Below are positions 40,131-49,181 of a stretch of DNA of 64,000 nt, piece by piece. The position numbers and the translations under genes are program-made. Under the pieces are notes generated by a model. That model made no database searches. It was not told where the DNA came from and saw only the letters and a program-made list of their open reading frames with translations. The DNA is from Massilistercora timonensis (GTDB lineage Bacteria; Bacillota; Clostridia; Lachnospirales; Lachnospiraceae). Location of the stretch: contig NZ_LT990039.1 of assembly GCF_900312975.1 (NCBI RefSeq), positions 1,736,001 to 1,800,000 on the forward strand. Direction: 5' to 3'. How positions within the stretch are numbered: position 1 is the first letter of the stretch; each line of letters starts with the position of its first letter.

Positions 40131-40631
40131 ATGGACAACATCATTTTGATCGGTATGCCTGCGGCGGGAAAGAGCACCATCGGCGTGATCATCGCGAAGC
40201 GTCTGGGCTATCAGTTTGTAGATGTGGATCTTCTGATCCAGGAGAAGGAAGGAAAGCTTCTGAAAGAGATCATTGCACAGAAGGGGATCAAGGGATTCCT
40301 GGAGGTGGAGGACCAGGTGAATGCCGGGCTTCACGTAGAGCGGACCGTGATCTCTCCAGGGGGGAGTGTGGTTTACTGTGAGAATGCTATGAAGCATTTC
40401 CAACAGATCGGGAAGATCCTGTATCTTAAGGCTTCCTTTGAGACCATCAACCGGAGGCTTACCAATGTCAGGGGGAGAGGCGTGGTCCTTGGGGAGGGAC
40501 AGACTCTGAGAGACCTCTATGAAGAGCGAGTAAAATTGTTTGAGAAATATGCCGATATCACAGTGTGTGAGGATGGGCTCCGTTTAGATGAAATGATTGA
40601 AAAAGTGATTGCAGCTCTACGGAAATCGTGA
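40131..40631 (+). CDS. Shikimate-kinase-like P-loop kinase with altered substrate site
   Basis: A 166-residue protein of the shikimate kinase fold. The P-loop GMPAAGKST lies at residues about 8-16 and the DVDLLI motif follows. The arginine of the LID-type segment (RGRGVVLGEGQTLRDLYEER) is kept. But the arginine in the conserved FR motif is Leu here (GIKGFLEVED), and the GGG loop is SPGGSVV. Both normally hold the shikimate carboxylate. Inference: either a divergent AroK or a kinase for another substrate. ATG 40131 is preferred over TTG 40125 for spacing to GGAG. Confidence 0.75.
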   Translation: MDNIILIGMPAAGKSTIGVIIAKRLGYQFVDVDLLIQEKEGKLLKEIIAQKGIKGFLEVEDQVNAGLHVERTVISPGGSVVYCENAMKHFQQIGKILYLKASFETINRRLTNVRGRGVVLGEGQTLRDLYEERVKLFEKYADITVCEDGLRLDEMIEKVIAALRKS

Positions 40632-40668
40632 AAATATTACAGAATGGTTACAGGTTTATAAAAAATGT

Positions 40669-40696
40669 TTTACAAACTGGAATTCTGTGATATAAT
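40669..40696 (+). promoter_or_regulatory. Promoter of murA
   Basis: TTTACA (40669-40674), 16-nt spacer, TATAAT (40691-40696), 48 nt before the murA start. Confidence 0.7.
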
Positions 40697-40744
40697 ATCG
40701 AAGAATGTGAGAGAGTATTATCGAAGGAATTATTGAGGTGTGAT

Positions 40745-42037
40745 ATGGAGCAGTATATTATCAAAGGCGGACATCCGCTGGTAGGAGAGGTGGAGATCGG
40801 CGGGGCGAAGAACGCGGCGCTGGCGATCCTCGCGGCGGCGATCATGACGGACGAGACCGTTCATATTGAGAATCTGCCGGATGTAAATGATATTAACGTG
40901 CTTCTGGACGCGATCCAGGGGATCGGCGCTTCTGTACATCGGGTAAACCGGCATACGGTTGCCATTAATGGCAGAGGGGTTACAGATTTTAATATTGAAT
41001 ACGACTATATCAAGAAGATTCGGGCTTCCTATTATCTTCTGGGAGCGCTTCTTGGGAAATATAAGAGGGCGGAGGTTGCCCTTCCGGGAGGCTGCAATAT
41101 CGGAAGCCGTCCCATCGACCAGCATCTGAAAGGATTCCGGGCGCTGGGAGCGGAAGTGGAGATTGAGCACGGCAAGATCATTGCTGATGCAGAGCGTTTG
41201 ATCGGAAGCCACATTTATTTTGACGTGGTCAGCGTGGGGGCGACCATCAATGTAATGATGGCGGCGGCTATGGCAGAAGGAACTACGATCCTGGAGAACG
41301 TGGCCAAGGAGCCTCACGTAGTGGACGTGGCCAACTTCCTGAACAGCATGGGCGCCAACATCCGCGGCGCGGGAACCGACGTAATCAAGATCCGCGGGGT
41401 GAAGACCCTGCACCGCACCGAGTATTCGGTAATTCCGGATCAGATCGAGGCGGGAACCTTTATGTTCGCGGCTGCGGCTACCAGAGGAGATGTGACCGTC
41501 CTGAATGTAATTCCCAAACATCTGGAGGCCACCGTGGCGAAGCTGGTGGAGATCGGCTGCGAGGTAGAGGAATTTGACGACGCAGTGCGGGTTGTATCCA
41601 AGGGAGATCTGAAGAGCACGCATGTGAAGACACTTCCTTATCCGGGGTTCCCGACAGACATGCAGCCGCAGATCGGCGTAACGCTGGCGCTTTGCAGAGG
41701 AACCAGCGTGATCACAGAGAGTATTTTCGAAAACCGTTTTAAATATCTGGACGAACTGGCCAGAATGGGAGCTAATGTGAAGGTGGAAGGTAATTCCGCT
41801 ACCATTGAAGGCGTGAAGGCGCTGTCAGGAGCGAGAGTCAGCGCTCCGGACCTGCGGGCGGGAGCCGCGCTTTGTATCGCCGGACTGGCTACAGAAGGGA
41901 TCACCATTGTGGATGATATCGTCTATATCCAGAGAGGATATGAGAGATTCGAAGAGAAGCTGCGCAGTATTGGCGCGCTGATCGAGAAAGTGTCCACAGA
42001 GAAAGAGATCCAGAAGTTCAAGCTGAAGGTTGGTTAA
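40745..42037 (+). CDS. murA: UDP-N-acetylglucosamine 1-carboxyvinyltransferase MurA
   Basis: A 430-residue enolpyruvyl transferase. The active-site loop reads ALPGGCNIGSRPIDQH and keeps the cysteine that reacts with phosphoenolpyruvate and is the fosfomycin target. The N-terminal GGHPLVGEVEIGGAKNAALAI and C-terminal DDIVYIQRGYERFEEKL segments are standard. Known: first committed step of peptidoglycan synthesis. ATG 40745 is chosen with GAGG six bases upstream. The stop codon is the first base triplet of the 60-bp repeat at 42035. Confidence 0.96.
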   Translation: MEQYIIKGGHPLVGEVEIGGAKNAALAILAAAIMTDETVHIENLPDVNDINVLLDAIQGIGASVHRVNRHTVAINGRGVTDFNIEYDYIKKIRASYYLLGALLGKYKRAEVALPGGCNIGSRPIDQHLKGFRALGAEVEIEHGKIIADAERLIGSHIYFDVVSVGATINVMMAAAMAEGTTILENVAKEPHVVDVANFLNSMGANIRGAGTDVIKIRGVKTLHRTEYSVIPDQIEAGTFMFAAAATRGDVTVLNVIPKHLEATVAKLVEIGCEVEEFDDAVRVVSKGDLKSTHVKTLPYPGFPTDMQPQIGVTLALCRGTSVITESIFENRFKYLDELARMGANVKVEGNSATIEGVKALSGARVSAPDLRAGAALCIAGLATEGITIVDDIVYIQRGYERFEEKLRSIGALIEKVSTEKEIQKFKLKVG

Positions 42038-42094
42038 AAAGGGACAGGGTATTTTTAATTGGGGACGTGGTATTTTTAAAAATACCACGTCCCC
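42035..42094. repeat. 60-bp REP-like palindromic repeat, left copy
   Basis: The copy matches 43296-43355 except at 3 of 60 positions. It begins with the TAA stop codon of murA and ends in a perfect 34-nt palindrome (42061-42094; arm GGGGACGTGGTATTTTT). A motif AAAGGGACAGGGTATTTT precedes the palindrome. No T-run follows, so it is not a standard terminator. Confidence 0.9.
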
Positions 42095-42119
42095 AATTGG
42101 TATACAGGAGGATTTTAAG

Positions 42120-43298
42120 ATGAAACAAGGGGGAGACAAGAAGCGGTACTGGATTCTTATAATTGCGTCTGTTGTCAACTTTGTGCACGGGAATCCTTAC
42201 ATATGGACGGTGTTTCAGCCCTATGTGAAAGAAGAATTTCATCTTTCTGACGCGGCCTCCAGCCAGCCGTTTACTATTATCATCGGGATCTTTGCTTTGG
42301 GCAATATGCTGGGAGGATGGCTGCAGCAAAAGATAGGGGCGAAGTGGACGATCCTGGCAGGGAGCGCGGTGATGTGCGCGGGGTTCTTCCTGGCGGGGAT
42401 CGCGCCCTATGATATGCCCTGGCTGATCTCCCTGGGGTACGGGGCGCTGGGAGGACTTGGATCCGGCTGTGCCTTCAGTATGCTGACGGCAGTACCCCTC
42501 CAGTGGTTTCCCGAGAAGCGGGGGCTGGTGTCGGGAATTACCGTGGGCGTTGTAGGCGTCTCGGGGATCATCATGAACCCTTTCTGTGATTTTCTGTTGG
42601 CCGGTCACGGATACCGGTTTGCTATGCTGACCATAACGGCCATCTACGGAGTGCTCTGCCTGGGAGGATTTTTCGTGGAGGACAGGCCGGATGATATGAG
42701 AGCGGAGGGCGTGGATCCGGTAAGCGTGGGAACCGGGATTGCGTCTTGTGTAAAGCAGTACCGGACCGGGGAAATGCTGCGGACCAGGACCTACTATACC
42801 ATCAGCCTTACCATGGCGCTGGCGGTTCCGGCTTATGTTCTGGTGAATCCGCTGATGAAATCCCTGGGGATGGAGCGGGGGCTGACAGGCGCGGAGGCGC
42901 TTCTGGGGGTGACTCTGGCGTCCGTGGCCAATATCATCGGCCGGTTCGCCATGCCCTGGCTGTCGGACCGGGTAGGAAGAAAGGCGGTCATCCGGGGCAT
43001 GTACCTTGCCGCGGCGGTAGCTGTGATCGGTCTGGTAGCGGCAAGAGGCGGCATTTTCATTCTGCTGATCTCCGTGGTGTGCCTGGTGTACGGAGGAGTG
43101 GTCAGCGTGTTCCCGGTGGTGGTCTCCGACCATTTTGGCCTGAAATATCAGGGGATCAACTACGGGGCAGTGATGATCGGATACGGGATCGCATCGATCC
43201 TGTGCCCCTATCTGCTGGACGGCCTGGGGTTGGAGGCGTCCTTTGTGGCGGCAGGCGTGGCCTGCGTGATCGGCCTGGTGGGGACACGGTTTTTCTAA
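42120..43298 (+). CDS. MFS transporter, OFA (oxalate/formate antiporter-like) family
   Basis: A 392-residue membrane protein with twelve predicted helices. The opening [21 protein letters not shown] and the [15 protein letters not shown] segment match the OFA subfamily, and [17 protein letters not shown] gives the central MFS motif. Substrate unknown; members transport monocarboxylates or related anions. ATG 42120 follows AGGAGGATTTTAAG; an upstream extension runs through the palindromic repeat and is rejected. The gene is enclosed by two copies of the 60-bp repeat and its stop codon is the first triplet of the right copy. Confidence 0.88.
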   Translation: MKQGGDKKRYWILIIASVVNFVHGNPYIWTVFQPYVKEEFHLSDAASSQPFTIIIGIFALGNMLGGWLQQKIGAKWTILAGSAVMCAGFFLAGIAPYDMPWLISLGYGALGGLGSGCAFSMLTAVPLQWFPEKRGLVSGITVGVVGVSGIIMNPFCDFLLAGHGYRFAMLTITAIYGVLCLGGFFVEDRPDDMRAEGVDPVSVGTGIASCVKQYRTGEMLRTRTYYTISLTMALAVPAYVLVNPLMKSLGMERGLTGAEALLGVTLASVANIIGRFAMPWLSDRVGRKAVIRGMYLAAAVAVIGLVAARGGIFILLISVVCLVYGGVVSVFPVVVSDHFGLKYQGINYGAVMIGYGIASILCPYLLDGLGLEASFVAAGVACVIGLVGTRFF

Positions 43299-43355
43299 AA
43301 AGGGACAGGGTATTTTCAATCTGGGACGTGGTATTTTTAAAAATACCACGTCCCC
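43296..43355. repeat. 60-bp REP-like palindromic repeat, right copy
   Basis: Same orientation as the left copy at 42035-42094. It begins with the TAA stop codon of the MFS gene. The palindrome ends one base before the -35 box of the metK promoter. One outer base of the palindrome arm differs, so this copy pairs over 32 rather than 34 nt. Confidence 0.9.
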
Positions 43356-43356
43356 A

Positions 43357-43385
43357 TTGACAAATTGCACAAAAGGGTGTATAGT
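43357..43385 (+). promoter_or_regulatory. Promoter of the SAM riboswitch-metK transcript
   Basis: TTGACA (43357-43362), 17-nt spacer, TATAGT (43380-43385). It directly abuts the right copy of the palindromic repeat. Confidence 0.85.
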
Positions 43386-43420
43386 CTCATCCGTACATGA
43401 AAATCTAATACAGCAACTTT

Positions 43421-43520
43421 CTCTTATTCAGAGCAGTGGAGATACAAAGGATCTGGGAAGCTGCGGCAACCCCCGGGAGCGGGAAGGTGCCAACCTGAGC
43501 GAGCGATCGAACAATAAGAG
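43421..43520 (+). promoter_or_regulatory. SAM-I (S-box) riboswitch
   Basis: The closing stem CTCTTATT (43421-43428) pairs with AATAAGAG (43513-43520). Conserved core pieces follow in order: CAGAG, GTGGAG, CTGGGAAGCTGCGGCAAC, AAGGTGCCAACCTGA and GCGATCGAA. Known: SAM binding stabilises the aptamer and lets the downstream terminator form. It precedes metK, which makes SAM, so this is direct product feedback. Confidence 0.93.
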
Positions 43521-43545
43521 GATTGGTTATAATGTCAGAACTATA

Positions 43546-43574
43546 AACAGTCCGCTTATGCGGGCTGTTTTTTC
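43546..43574 (+). terminator. Riboswitch-controlled intrinsic terminator
   Basis: AACAGTCCGC pairs with GCGGGCTGTT (one T-G wobble) across TTAT and is followed by TTTTTTC. It is the expression platform of the SAM riboswitch. Confidence 0.9.
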
Positions 43575-43632
43575 GATCATGGATACCGGTCAGAGCGGAG
43601 AAAGAATGCGGAAAGTGAGGAGAAAGGAACAG

Positions 43633-44820
43633 ATGGAGAGACGTTTATTTACTTCAGAATCAGTGACGGAGGGACATCCGGACAAGATGTGCGACCAGAT
43701 CTCGGACGCGATCCTGGACGCCCTGATGGAGCAGGATCCTATGAGCCGTGTGGCCTGCGAGACCTGCACCACCACGGGAATGGTGCTGGTGATGGGCGAG
43801 ATCACCACCCAGGCCTATGTGGACATCCAGAAGATCGTCCGGGACACAGTGCGTGATATTGGTTATACCAGAGGGAAATTTGGATTTGACGCGGACACCT
43901 GCGGGGTGATTGTGGCCATTGACGAGCAGTCTGAGGACATTGCCCTGGGCGTGGACAAGGCCCTGGAGGCAAAGGAGAATAAGATGTCAGATGAGGAGCT
44001 GGGGGCCATCGGCGCCGGCGACCAGGGAATGATGTTTGGTTACGCTTCCGACGAGACGCCGGAATTCATGCCCTATCCCATTGCTCTGGCCCAGAAGATG
44101 GCGCGGAAGCTGGCCCAGGTGCGAAAAGACGGGACCCTTTCTTATCTGCGGCCGGACGGCAAGACCCAGGTGACTATCGAGTACGATGAAAATGGAGTTC
44201 CCGCCCGGGTGGATACGGTGGTGCTTTCTACCCAGCATGATCCGGACGTGACCCAGGAGCAGATCCATGCGGATATGCGCAAATATGTGATCGACGCGGT
44301 GATCCCGGAGGGGATGGCAGATGAGCGGACCAAGTATTTCATCAATCCTACGGGACGTTTTGTGATCGGCGGTCCTCACGGGGACAGCGGCCTTACCGGA
44401 CGGAAGCTGATCGTAGATACTTACGGCGGCATGGCGCGCCACGGCGGCGGCGCCTTCTCCGGTAAGGACTGTACCAAGGTGGACCGTTCCGCGGCCTACG
44501 CGGCCCGGTATGTGGCCAAGAATATTGTGGCGGCAGGACTTGCGGGGAAATGTGAGATCCAGCTGTCCTACGCCATCGGCGTGGCCCATCCTACGTCCAT
44601 CATGGTGGATACCTTCGGCACCGGCAAGGTGGAGGATGAGAAGCTGGTGGAGATCATCCGGGAGAACTTTGACCTGCGTCCGGCGGGCATTATCAAAATG
44701 CTGGATCTGCGCCGTCCCATCTACAAGCAGACAGCGGCTTACGGACATTTTGGCCGCACCGACCTGGACCTGCCGTGGGAGCGGCTTGACAAGGTGGAAC
44801 TTCTGAAAAAATATTTATAA
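43633..44820 (+). CDS. metK: S-adenosylmethionine synthetase MetK
   Basis: A 395-residue enzyme. The signature motifs [12 protein letters not shown] (ATP/methionine binding) and [16 protein letters not shown] (the P-loop-like segment) are intact. Known: it makes SAM from ATP and methionine with release of phosphate and pyrophosphate. ATG 43633 ([18 protein letters not shown]) is the conserved start and follows AGAAAGGAACAG; an in-frame upstream frame through the riboswitch is not coding. Regulated by the SAM riboswitch. Confidence 0.97.
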   Translation: MERRLFTSESVTEGHPDKMCDQISDAILDALMEQDPMSRVACETCTTTGMVLVMGEITTQAYVDIQKIVRDTVRDIGYTRGKFGFDADTCGVIVAIDEQSEDIALGVDKALEAKENKMSDEELGAIGAGDQGMMFGYASDETPEFMPYPIALAQKMARKLAQVRKDGTLSYLRPDGKTQVTIEYDENGVPARVDTVVLSTQHDPDVTQEQIHADMRKYVIDAVIPEGMADERTKYFINPTGRFVIGGPHGDSGLTGRKLIVDTYGGMARHGGGAFSGKDCTKVDRSAAYAARYVAKNIVAAGLAGKCEIQLSYAIGVAHPTSIMVDTFGTGKVEDEKLVEIIRENFDLRPAGIIKMLDLRRPIYKQTAAYGHFGRTDLDLPWERLDKVELLKKYL

Positions 44821-44836
44821 AATTTATCTGAAATTT

Positions 44837-44863
44837 ACGGGCGCTTTGGTGTGAAGCGCCCGT
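44837..44863 (+). terminator. Hairpin after metK, weak terminator
   Basis: ACGGGCGCTT pairs perfectly with AAGCGCCCGT across seven bases, but only TATTC follows, so termination would be partial. It would leave some readthrough into the two-component operon. Confidence 0.5.
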
Positions 44864-44897
44864 ATTCATGCTATACTTACCTTTGGAGGAAACTGGC

Positions 44898-46394
44898 ATG
44901 AAACTGAAAACCAGACTGTTCATTGCCTTTTTGACGGTGATCCTTTTGCCTATCTGTCTGACGGTGCTGATGTATTTCGCATTTTCCACCTATCAGATCG
45001 GCGCCATCGAAAAGACATACGGAATTGAAAATACAACCAGAGAGAGCCTGTCCAACTCCATGCAGGTGCTGTCCAGGCTGACGGAGAGGTCCTACCACAA
45101 GTTGCAGGAGCTGATCCGGGAGGATCCGGACGAGATGGAGGAGGCTGCCTTCTTAGAGGAGATCAACGAGAAGCTGGAAGAAAAGGGTGCCTACCTTCTG
45201 GTGCGCAAGGACAATACGGTCATCTACATCGGCGCCGACCGGGAGGAGGCGGACAAGGTGATCCGGCAGCTCCCCGGATACAAGGCGGAGAACACCAGCT
45301 CGGAAAACGGGATCTACCTGGGTGGGGATGCCCAGTCCCTGGTGAAGCAGATTGATTTCCACTTCTCTGACGGGGAGGAGGGGAGCGCCTTTATCGTGGC
45401 GGATGTGAGCAATATGATCCCTGAGGTGGAAGCCCTGTTCTGGGATATGCTTCTGGGAGTAGTATTGATCCTGGTGCTGACCGCTTCTGTCCTGATGTTC
45501 TGGATCTACCGGAGCGTGAAGCTTCCCCTGAAACGGATGCAGGTGGCGGCCAAGAACATCAAGGAGGGGAACCTGGACTTTGAACTGCGGGCCCAGGGAA
45601 ATGACGAGCTGGGTCAGCTGTGCCGGGACATGGAGGACATGCGCCGGCGGCTCAAGGATACGGCGGAGGAGAAGCTTGCCTACGACCGGGAGAACAAAGA
45701 ACTGATCAGCAACATTTCCCATGATCTGAAGACTCCGGTGACCACCATCAAGGGGTACGCGGAAGGGATCATGGATGGGGTGGCGGACACCCCGGAGAAG
45801 GTGGATAAATATATCCGAACCATCTACAATAAGGCCAGCGAGATGGATCTTCTGATCAATGAGCTGACCTTGTACTCCAAGATCGACACCAACCGGATCC
45901 CTTATAATTTCGATATCCTGTCGGTGAACGAGTATTTCAACGACTGCGCGGAGGATCTGTCTGTGGAGCTGGAGTCCAAGAATGTGGAATTCGGGTATTT
46001 CAACTATGTGACCCCGGATGTGCGGGTGATCGCAGACGCGGAGCAGATGAAGCGGGTGATCCACAATATCGTCAACAATTCGCTGAAATATATGGACAAA
46101 GATAAGGCCAAGATCAATCTGCGGGTGAAGGATGTGGGAGATTTTATCCAGGTGGAGATCGAAGACAACGGCAAGGGGATCGCGGCAAAGGATCTGCCTA
46201 ATATCTTCGACCGGTTCTACCGGACGGACGCTTCCCGGAATTCTTCCAAGGGAGGAAGCGGCATCGGGCTTTCCATCGTGAAGAAGATCATCGAAGAGCA
46301 CGGGGGCAAGATCTGGGCGACCAGTCGGGAGCATACGGGGACGACCATGTATTTCGTCCTTAGAAAATATCAGGAGGTACCGGTTCATGAGTAA
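44898..46394 (+). CDS. Sensor histidine kinase
   Basis: A 498-residue HAMP-domain kinase. Membrane helices lie at about residues 9-30 and 178-200 and enclose an extracytoplasmic sensor region. HAMP follows (about 200-252). The phospho-accepting His275 lies in SNISHDLKTPVTT. The ATP-binding domain has N and G boxes (NIVNNSLKY, DNGKGIAAKDL, GSGIGLSIVKKI). The ATG is set by GGAGGAAACTGGC. It overlaps the response regulator gene by 8 nt. The signal is unknown; the neighbouring KtrB/KtrA genes suggest, but do not prove, ion or osmotic sensing. Confidence 0.93.
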   Translation: MKLKTRLFIAFLTVILLPICLTVLMYFAFSTYQIGAIEKTYGIENTTRESLSNSMQVLSRLTERSYHKLQELIREDPDEMEEAAFLEEINEKLEEKGAYLLVRKDNTVIYIGADREEADKVIRQLPGYKAENTSSENGIYLGGDAQSLVKQIDFHFSDGEEGSAFIVADVSNMIPEVEALFWDMLLGVVLILVLTASVLMFWIYRSVKLPLKRMQVAAKNIKEGNLDFELRAQGNDELGQLCRDMEDMRRRLKDTAEEKLAYDRENKELISNISHDLKTPVTTIKGYAEGIMDGVADTPEKVDKYIRTIYNKASEMDLLINELTLYSKIDTNRIPYNFDILSVNEYFNDCAEDLSVELESKNVEFGYFNYVTPDVRVIADAEQMKRVIHNIVNNSLKYMDKDKAKINLRVKDVGDFIQVEIEDNGKGIAAKDLPNIFDRFYRTDASRNSSKGGSGIGLSIVKKIIEEHGGKIWATSREHTGTTMYFVLRKYQEVPVHE

Positions 46395-47076
46395 AATATT
46401 GATCGTGGAAGACGAAGAGAGCATTGCGGATCTGGAAAAGGATTATCTGGAACTGAGCGGGTTTGCCGTAGAAGTGGCAAATGACGGAGAGACAGGGCTT
46501 AAGAAGGCGCTGGAGGAGGAGTACGATCTCTATATCCTGGACCTTATGCTCCCGGGGATCGACGGGTTCGACATTTGCCGGCAGATCCGGGATGTGAAGA
46601 ATACCCCCATCATCCTGGTATCGGCCAAAAAGGACGACATTGACAAGATCCGGGGACTGGGCCTGGGAGCGGACGACTATATGACCAAGCCTTTCAGCCC
46701 CAGCGAGCTGGTGGCCCGGGTGAAGGCTCACATGGCCAGGTACGACCGGCTGACAGAGAGCGCGGCGCCCAAGAATAAGGTGATCGAGATCCGGGGGCTC
46801 AGGATCGACACCACGGCCCGCAGGGTGTGGGTCAACGGGCAGGAGAAGAATTTCACCACCAAGGAATTTGACCTGCTGACTTTTCTTGCAAGCCACCCCA
46901 ATCATGTGTATACTAAAGAAGAATTGTTCCGGGAGATCTGGGATATGGAATCCATCGGGGATATCGCCACGGTGACGGTCCATATCAAGAAGATCCGTGA
47001 GAAGATCGAGGTGGATACCTCCAATCCTCAGTACATTGAGACCATCTGGGGCGTGGGATACCGGTTCAAAGTCTAG
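46387..47076 (+). CDS. OmpR/PhoB-family response regulator
   Basis: A 229-residue regulator. The receiver has the acidic pocket Asp9/Glu10, phosphorylation site Asp52 (YILDLMLPG) and Lys in TKPF. The winged-helix output domain ends with IETIWGVGYRF. Its start overlaps the kinase gene, so the two are translationally coupled. It may control the ktr genes 48 nt downstream. Confidence 0.93.
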   Translation: MSKILIVEDEESIADLEKDYLELSGFAVEVANDGETGLKKALEEEYDLYILDLMLPGIDGFDICRQIRDVKNTPIILVSAKKDDIDKIRGLGLGADDYMTKPFSPSELVARVKAHMARYDRLTESAAPKNKVIEIRGLRIDTTARRVWVNGQEKNFTTKEFDLLTFLASHPNHVYTKEELFREIWDMESIGDIATVTVHIKKIREKIEVDTSNPQYIETIWGVGYRFKV

Positions 47077-47124
47077 CGCTCCCGGACCGGACAGTTCCAA
47101 AACCATGATAAAGGAGAGGGGAAC

Positions 47125-48504
47125 ATGAGAAACAGACGCAGAAGCGTCCGGTGGAATACCATGCGGATCCTGGCCGCCGGGTTCCTGGGAGTGATCTTCC
47201 TGGGCGGCGTGCTTTTGTGGCTGCCAGTGAGCAACCAGCAGCCCATCGCGTTCATGGACGCTCTGTTTACATCAACCACTGCGGTGTGTGTGACCGGGCT
47301 TATCACCATCACACCGGCGACGCAGTTTACCCTGTTCGGGAAGATCGTCCTGATGCTGCTGATCCAGATCGGCGGTCTGGGCGTGGTGGCCTGTATGGCT
47401 TCCTTTTTCTTCCTGCTCAGGAAGCGGATCACTGTCAAAGAACGGATCGTGATCCAGGAGACTTACAATATGGATCGGCTGGGCGGGATCGTAGGCCTGG
47501 TGAAGAAAGTTATCATCGGCACCTTCGTGGTGGAAGGGGCCGGCGCTTTGTTCTACGCCTTCCAGTTTGTTCCGGAATATGGACTGATCAAAGGGCTGGG
47601 GTACTCCATCTTTCACGCCATCTCCGCGTTCTGCAACGCCGGGATCGACATCCTTGGGACCACCAGCCTGTCTGTGTATTCGGCCAACCCGCTTGTGAAT
47701 CTTACCACCATGGCGCTGATCGTGCTGGGAGGCCTGGGATTCGTGGTGTGGTTTGACGTGCTCCATATGATCCGCCTGACTTTAAAACGTCGGCAGTCGC
47801 CGGTGAACGGCGTGGTGGGACTTAACCTGCACACCAAGCTGGTGCTGGTGATGACGGCGGTGCTGATCTTTGGCGGCGCGGTGCTGATCTTCTTGATGGA
47901 GCAGGGGAATCCGGAGACTATGAAGGGCATGTCCGCAGGGGAGAAGGCCCTTTCGGCACTTTTCCAGTCGGTGACCACCAGGACGGCAGGATTCTTCACC
48001 ATCCCACAGGGAACGCTCTATGATGAGACCAAGCTTCTGTGCAGTATCCTGATGTTCATCGGAGGCTCCCCGGCAGGAACTGCCGGCGGTATTAAGACCA
48101 CTACCATGGCCATGCTGATCCTGGCCTGTCTGACGACGGTGCGGGGAGGAAAGAATATCGAGTGTTTTGGCCGGAAGATCACCTTTGAGAACTTCCGGAC
48201 AGGGTTCGCGGTGGCCATGCTGGCTATGGGCATTTTCCTGGGAGGGACTATGCTGATCGCGGTGATCGAAGCGGACAGTGTATCTCTGATAGATATTGTT
48301 TATGAGACGACCTCAGCCATTGCCACAGTAGGGTTGACGGCGGATCTGACGCCCCATCTGGAGCGGGCGAGCCAGGTGATCCTGATGATCCTGATGTATA
48401 CAGGCCGGATCGGTCCGGTTACCCTGGCGCTGGTGTTCGCAGGCAAGGCAAATCCCAAGACCCGGTTGAGAGAGCTGCCGGGAGAGAGAGTTATGGTAGG
48501 TTAA
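47125..48504 (+). CDS. ktrB: Potassium uptake channel KtrB (TrkH family)
   Basis: A 459-residue membrane protein. Four repeated membrane-pore-membrane units are visible, with selectivity-filter-like segments such as TSTTAVCVTGL, SAFCNAGID, SPAGTAGGIKTTT and ATVGLTADL. Known: it forms a dimeric K+ (Na+-stimulated) uptake system gated by KtrA, whose gene follows. The start is preceded by GGAGAGGGGAAC. Confidence 0.94.
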   Translation: MRNRRRSVRWNTMRILAAGFLGVIFLGGVLLWLPVSNQQPIAFMDALFTSTTAVCVTGLITITPATQFTLFGKIVLMLLIQIGGLGVVACMASFFFLLRKRITVKERIVIQETYNMDRLGGIVGLVKKVIIGTFVVEGAGALFYAFQFVPEYGLIKGLGYSIFHAISAFCNAGIDILGTTSLSVYSANPLVNLTTMALIVLGGLGFVVWFDVLHMIRLTLKRRQSPVNGVVGLNLHTKLVLVMTAVLIFGGAVLIFLMEQGNPETMKGMSAGEKALSALFQSVTTRTAGFFTIPQGTLYDETKLLCSILMFIGGSPAGTAGGIKTTTMAMLILACLTTVRGGKNIECFGRKITFENFRTGFAVAMLAMGIFLGGTMLIAVIEADSVSLIDIVYETTSAIATVGLTADLTPHLERASQVILMILMYTGRIGPVTLALVFAGKANPKTRLRELPGERVMVG

Positions 48505-48518
48505 GGGGAGGAAATGAG

Positions 48519-49181
48519 ATGAAGAAACAGTATGCAGTATTTGGATTAGGAAGTTTTGGAGAGAGCGCGGCCATCACCCTGCAGGGACTGGGCTGCGACG
48601 TGATCGCGGTGGACAACCATATGGAGCGGATCGAGGAGATCTCGAAATACGTCTCCTACGCCATGAAGGCGGATATTGAGGACCCGGAAGTGATCCGGTC
48701 CCTGGGAACCCGGAACCTGGACGGGGTGATCGTGGCCATCGCCGACAACATGGAGGCCAGCATTATGGCCACGCTGGTGTCCAAGGACGAGGGAGTGCCC
48801 TATGTGCTGGCCAAGGCCAAGAACGAGCTCCATGCCACCGTACTTAGGAAGATCGGGGCGGATTCCGTCATTTTCCCGGAGAAGGAGGCAGGAAGCCAGG
48901 TGGCAAAAAGCATTGTGTCCTCCAGTTTTGCGGACTGGGTGGCCCTTTCCCCGGAATACAGCGTGATGGAGATGGTGCTGCCGGAGACCTGGATCGGCAA
49001 ATCTCTGGAGGAGCTGAATGTGCGCAGGAACCACGGGGTCAATGTGATCGGTTTAAGAGAAGGGGACGACGTGGATGTGACGCCGGATCCAAAGAAGCCT
49101 TTGAAGCGGGATATGATCCTGATCCTCATCGGGGCCAATGCAGATCTTAAAAAATTTGCCAAGTATGAGAAAAATGAGTAG
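48519..49181 (+). CDS. ktrA: Potassium uptake regulator KtrA (RCK domain)
   Basis: A 220-residue protein. The N-terminal Rossmann-type domain has GLGSFGES (residues about 10-17) and the VDNHMERIEEIS segment that binds ATP/ADP or NAD; a C-terminal TrkA_C domain follows. Known: an octameric RCK ring controls KtrB. It directly follows ktrB with AGGGGAGGAAAT before the ATG. The stop overlaps the next gene. Confidence 0.94.
   Translation: MKKQYAVFGLGSFGESAAITLQGLGCDVIAVDNHMERIEEISKYVSYAMKADIEDPEVIRSLGTRNLDGVIVAIADNMEASIMATLVSKDEGVPYVLAKAKNELHATVLRKIGADSVIFPEKEAGSQVAKSIVSSSFADWVALSPEYSVMEMVLPETWIGKSLEELNVRRNHGVNVIGLREGDDVDVTPDPKKPLKRDMILILIGANADLKKFAKYEKNE

Noticed and set aside
42018..43370. 450-codon minus-strand frame across the MFS gene
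   Set aside because: Shadow of the MFS gene; its ends run through both palindromic repeats and the product is low-complexity His/Pro-rich.
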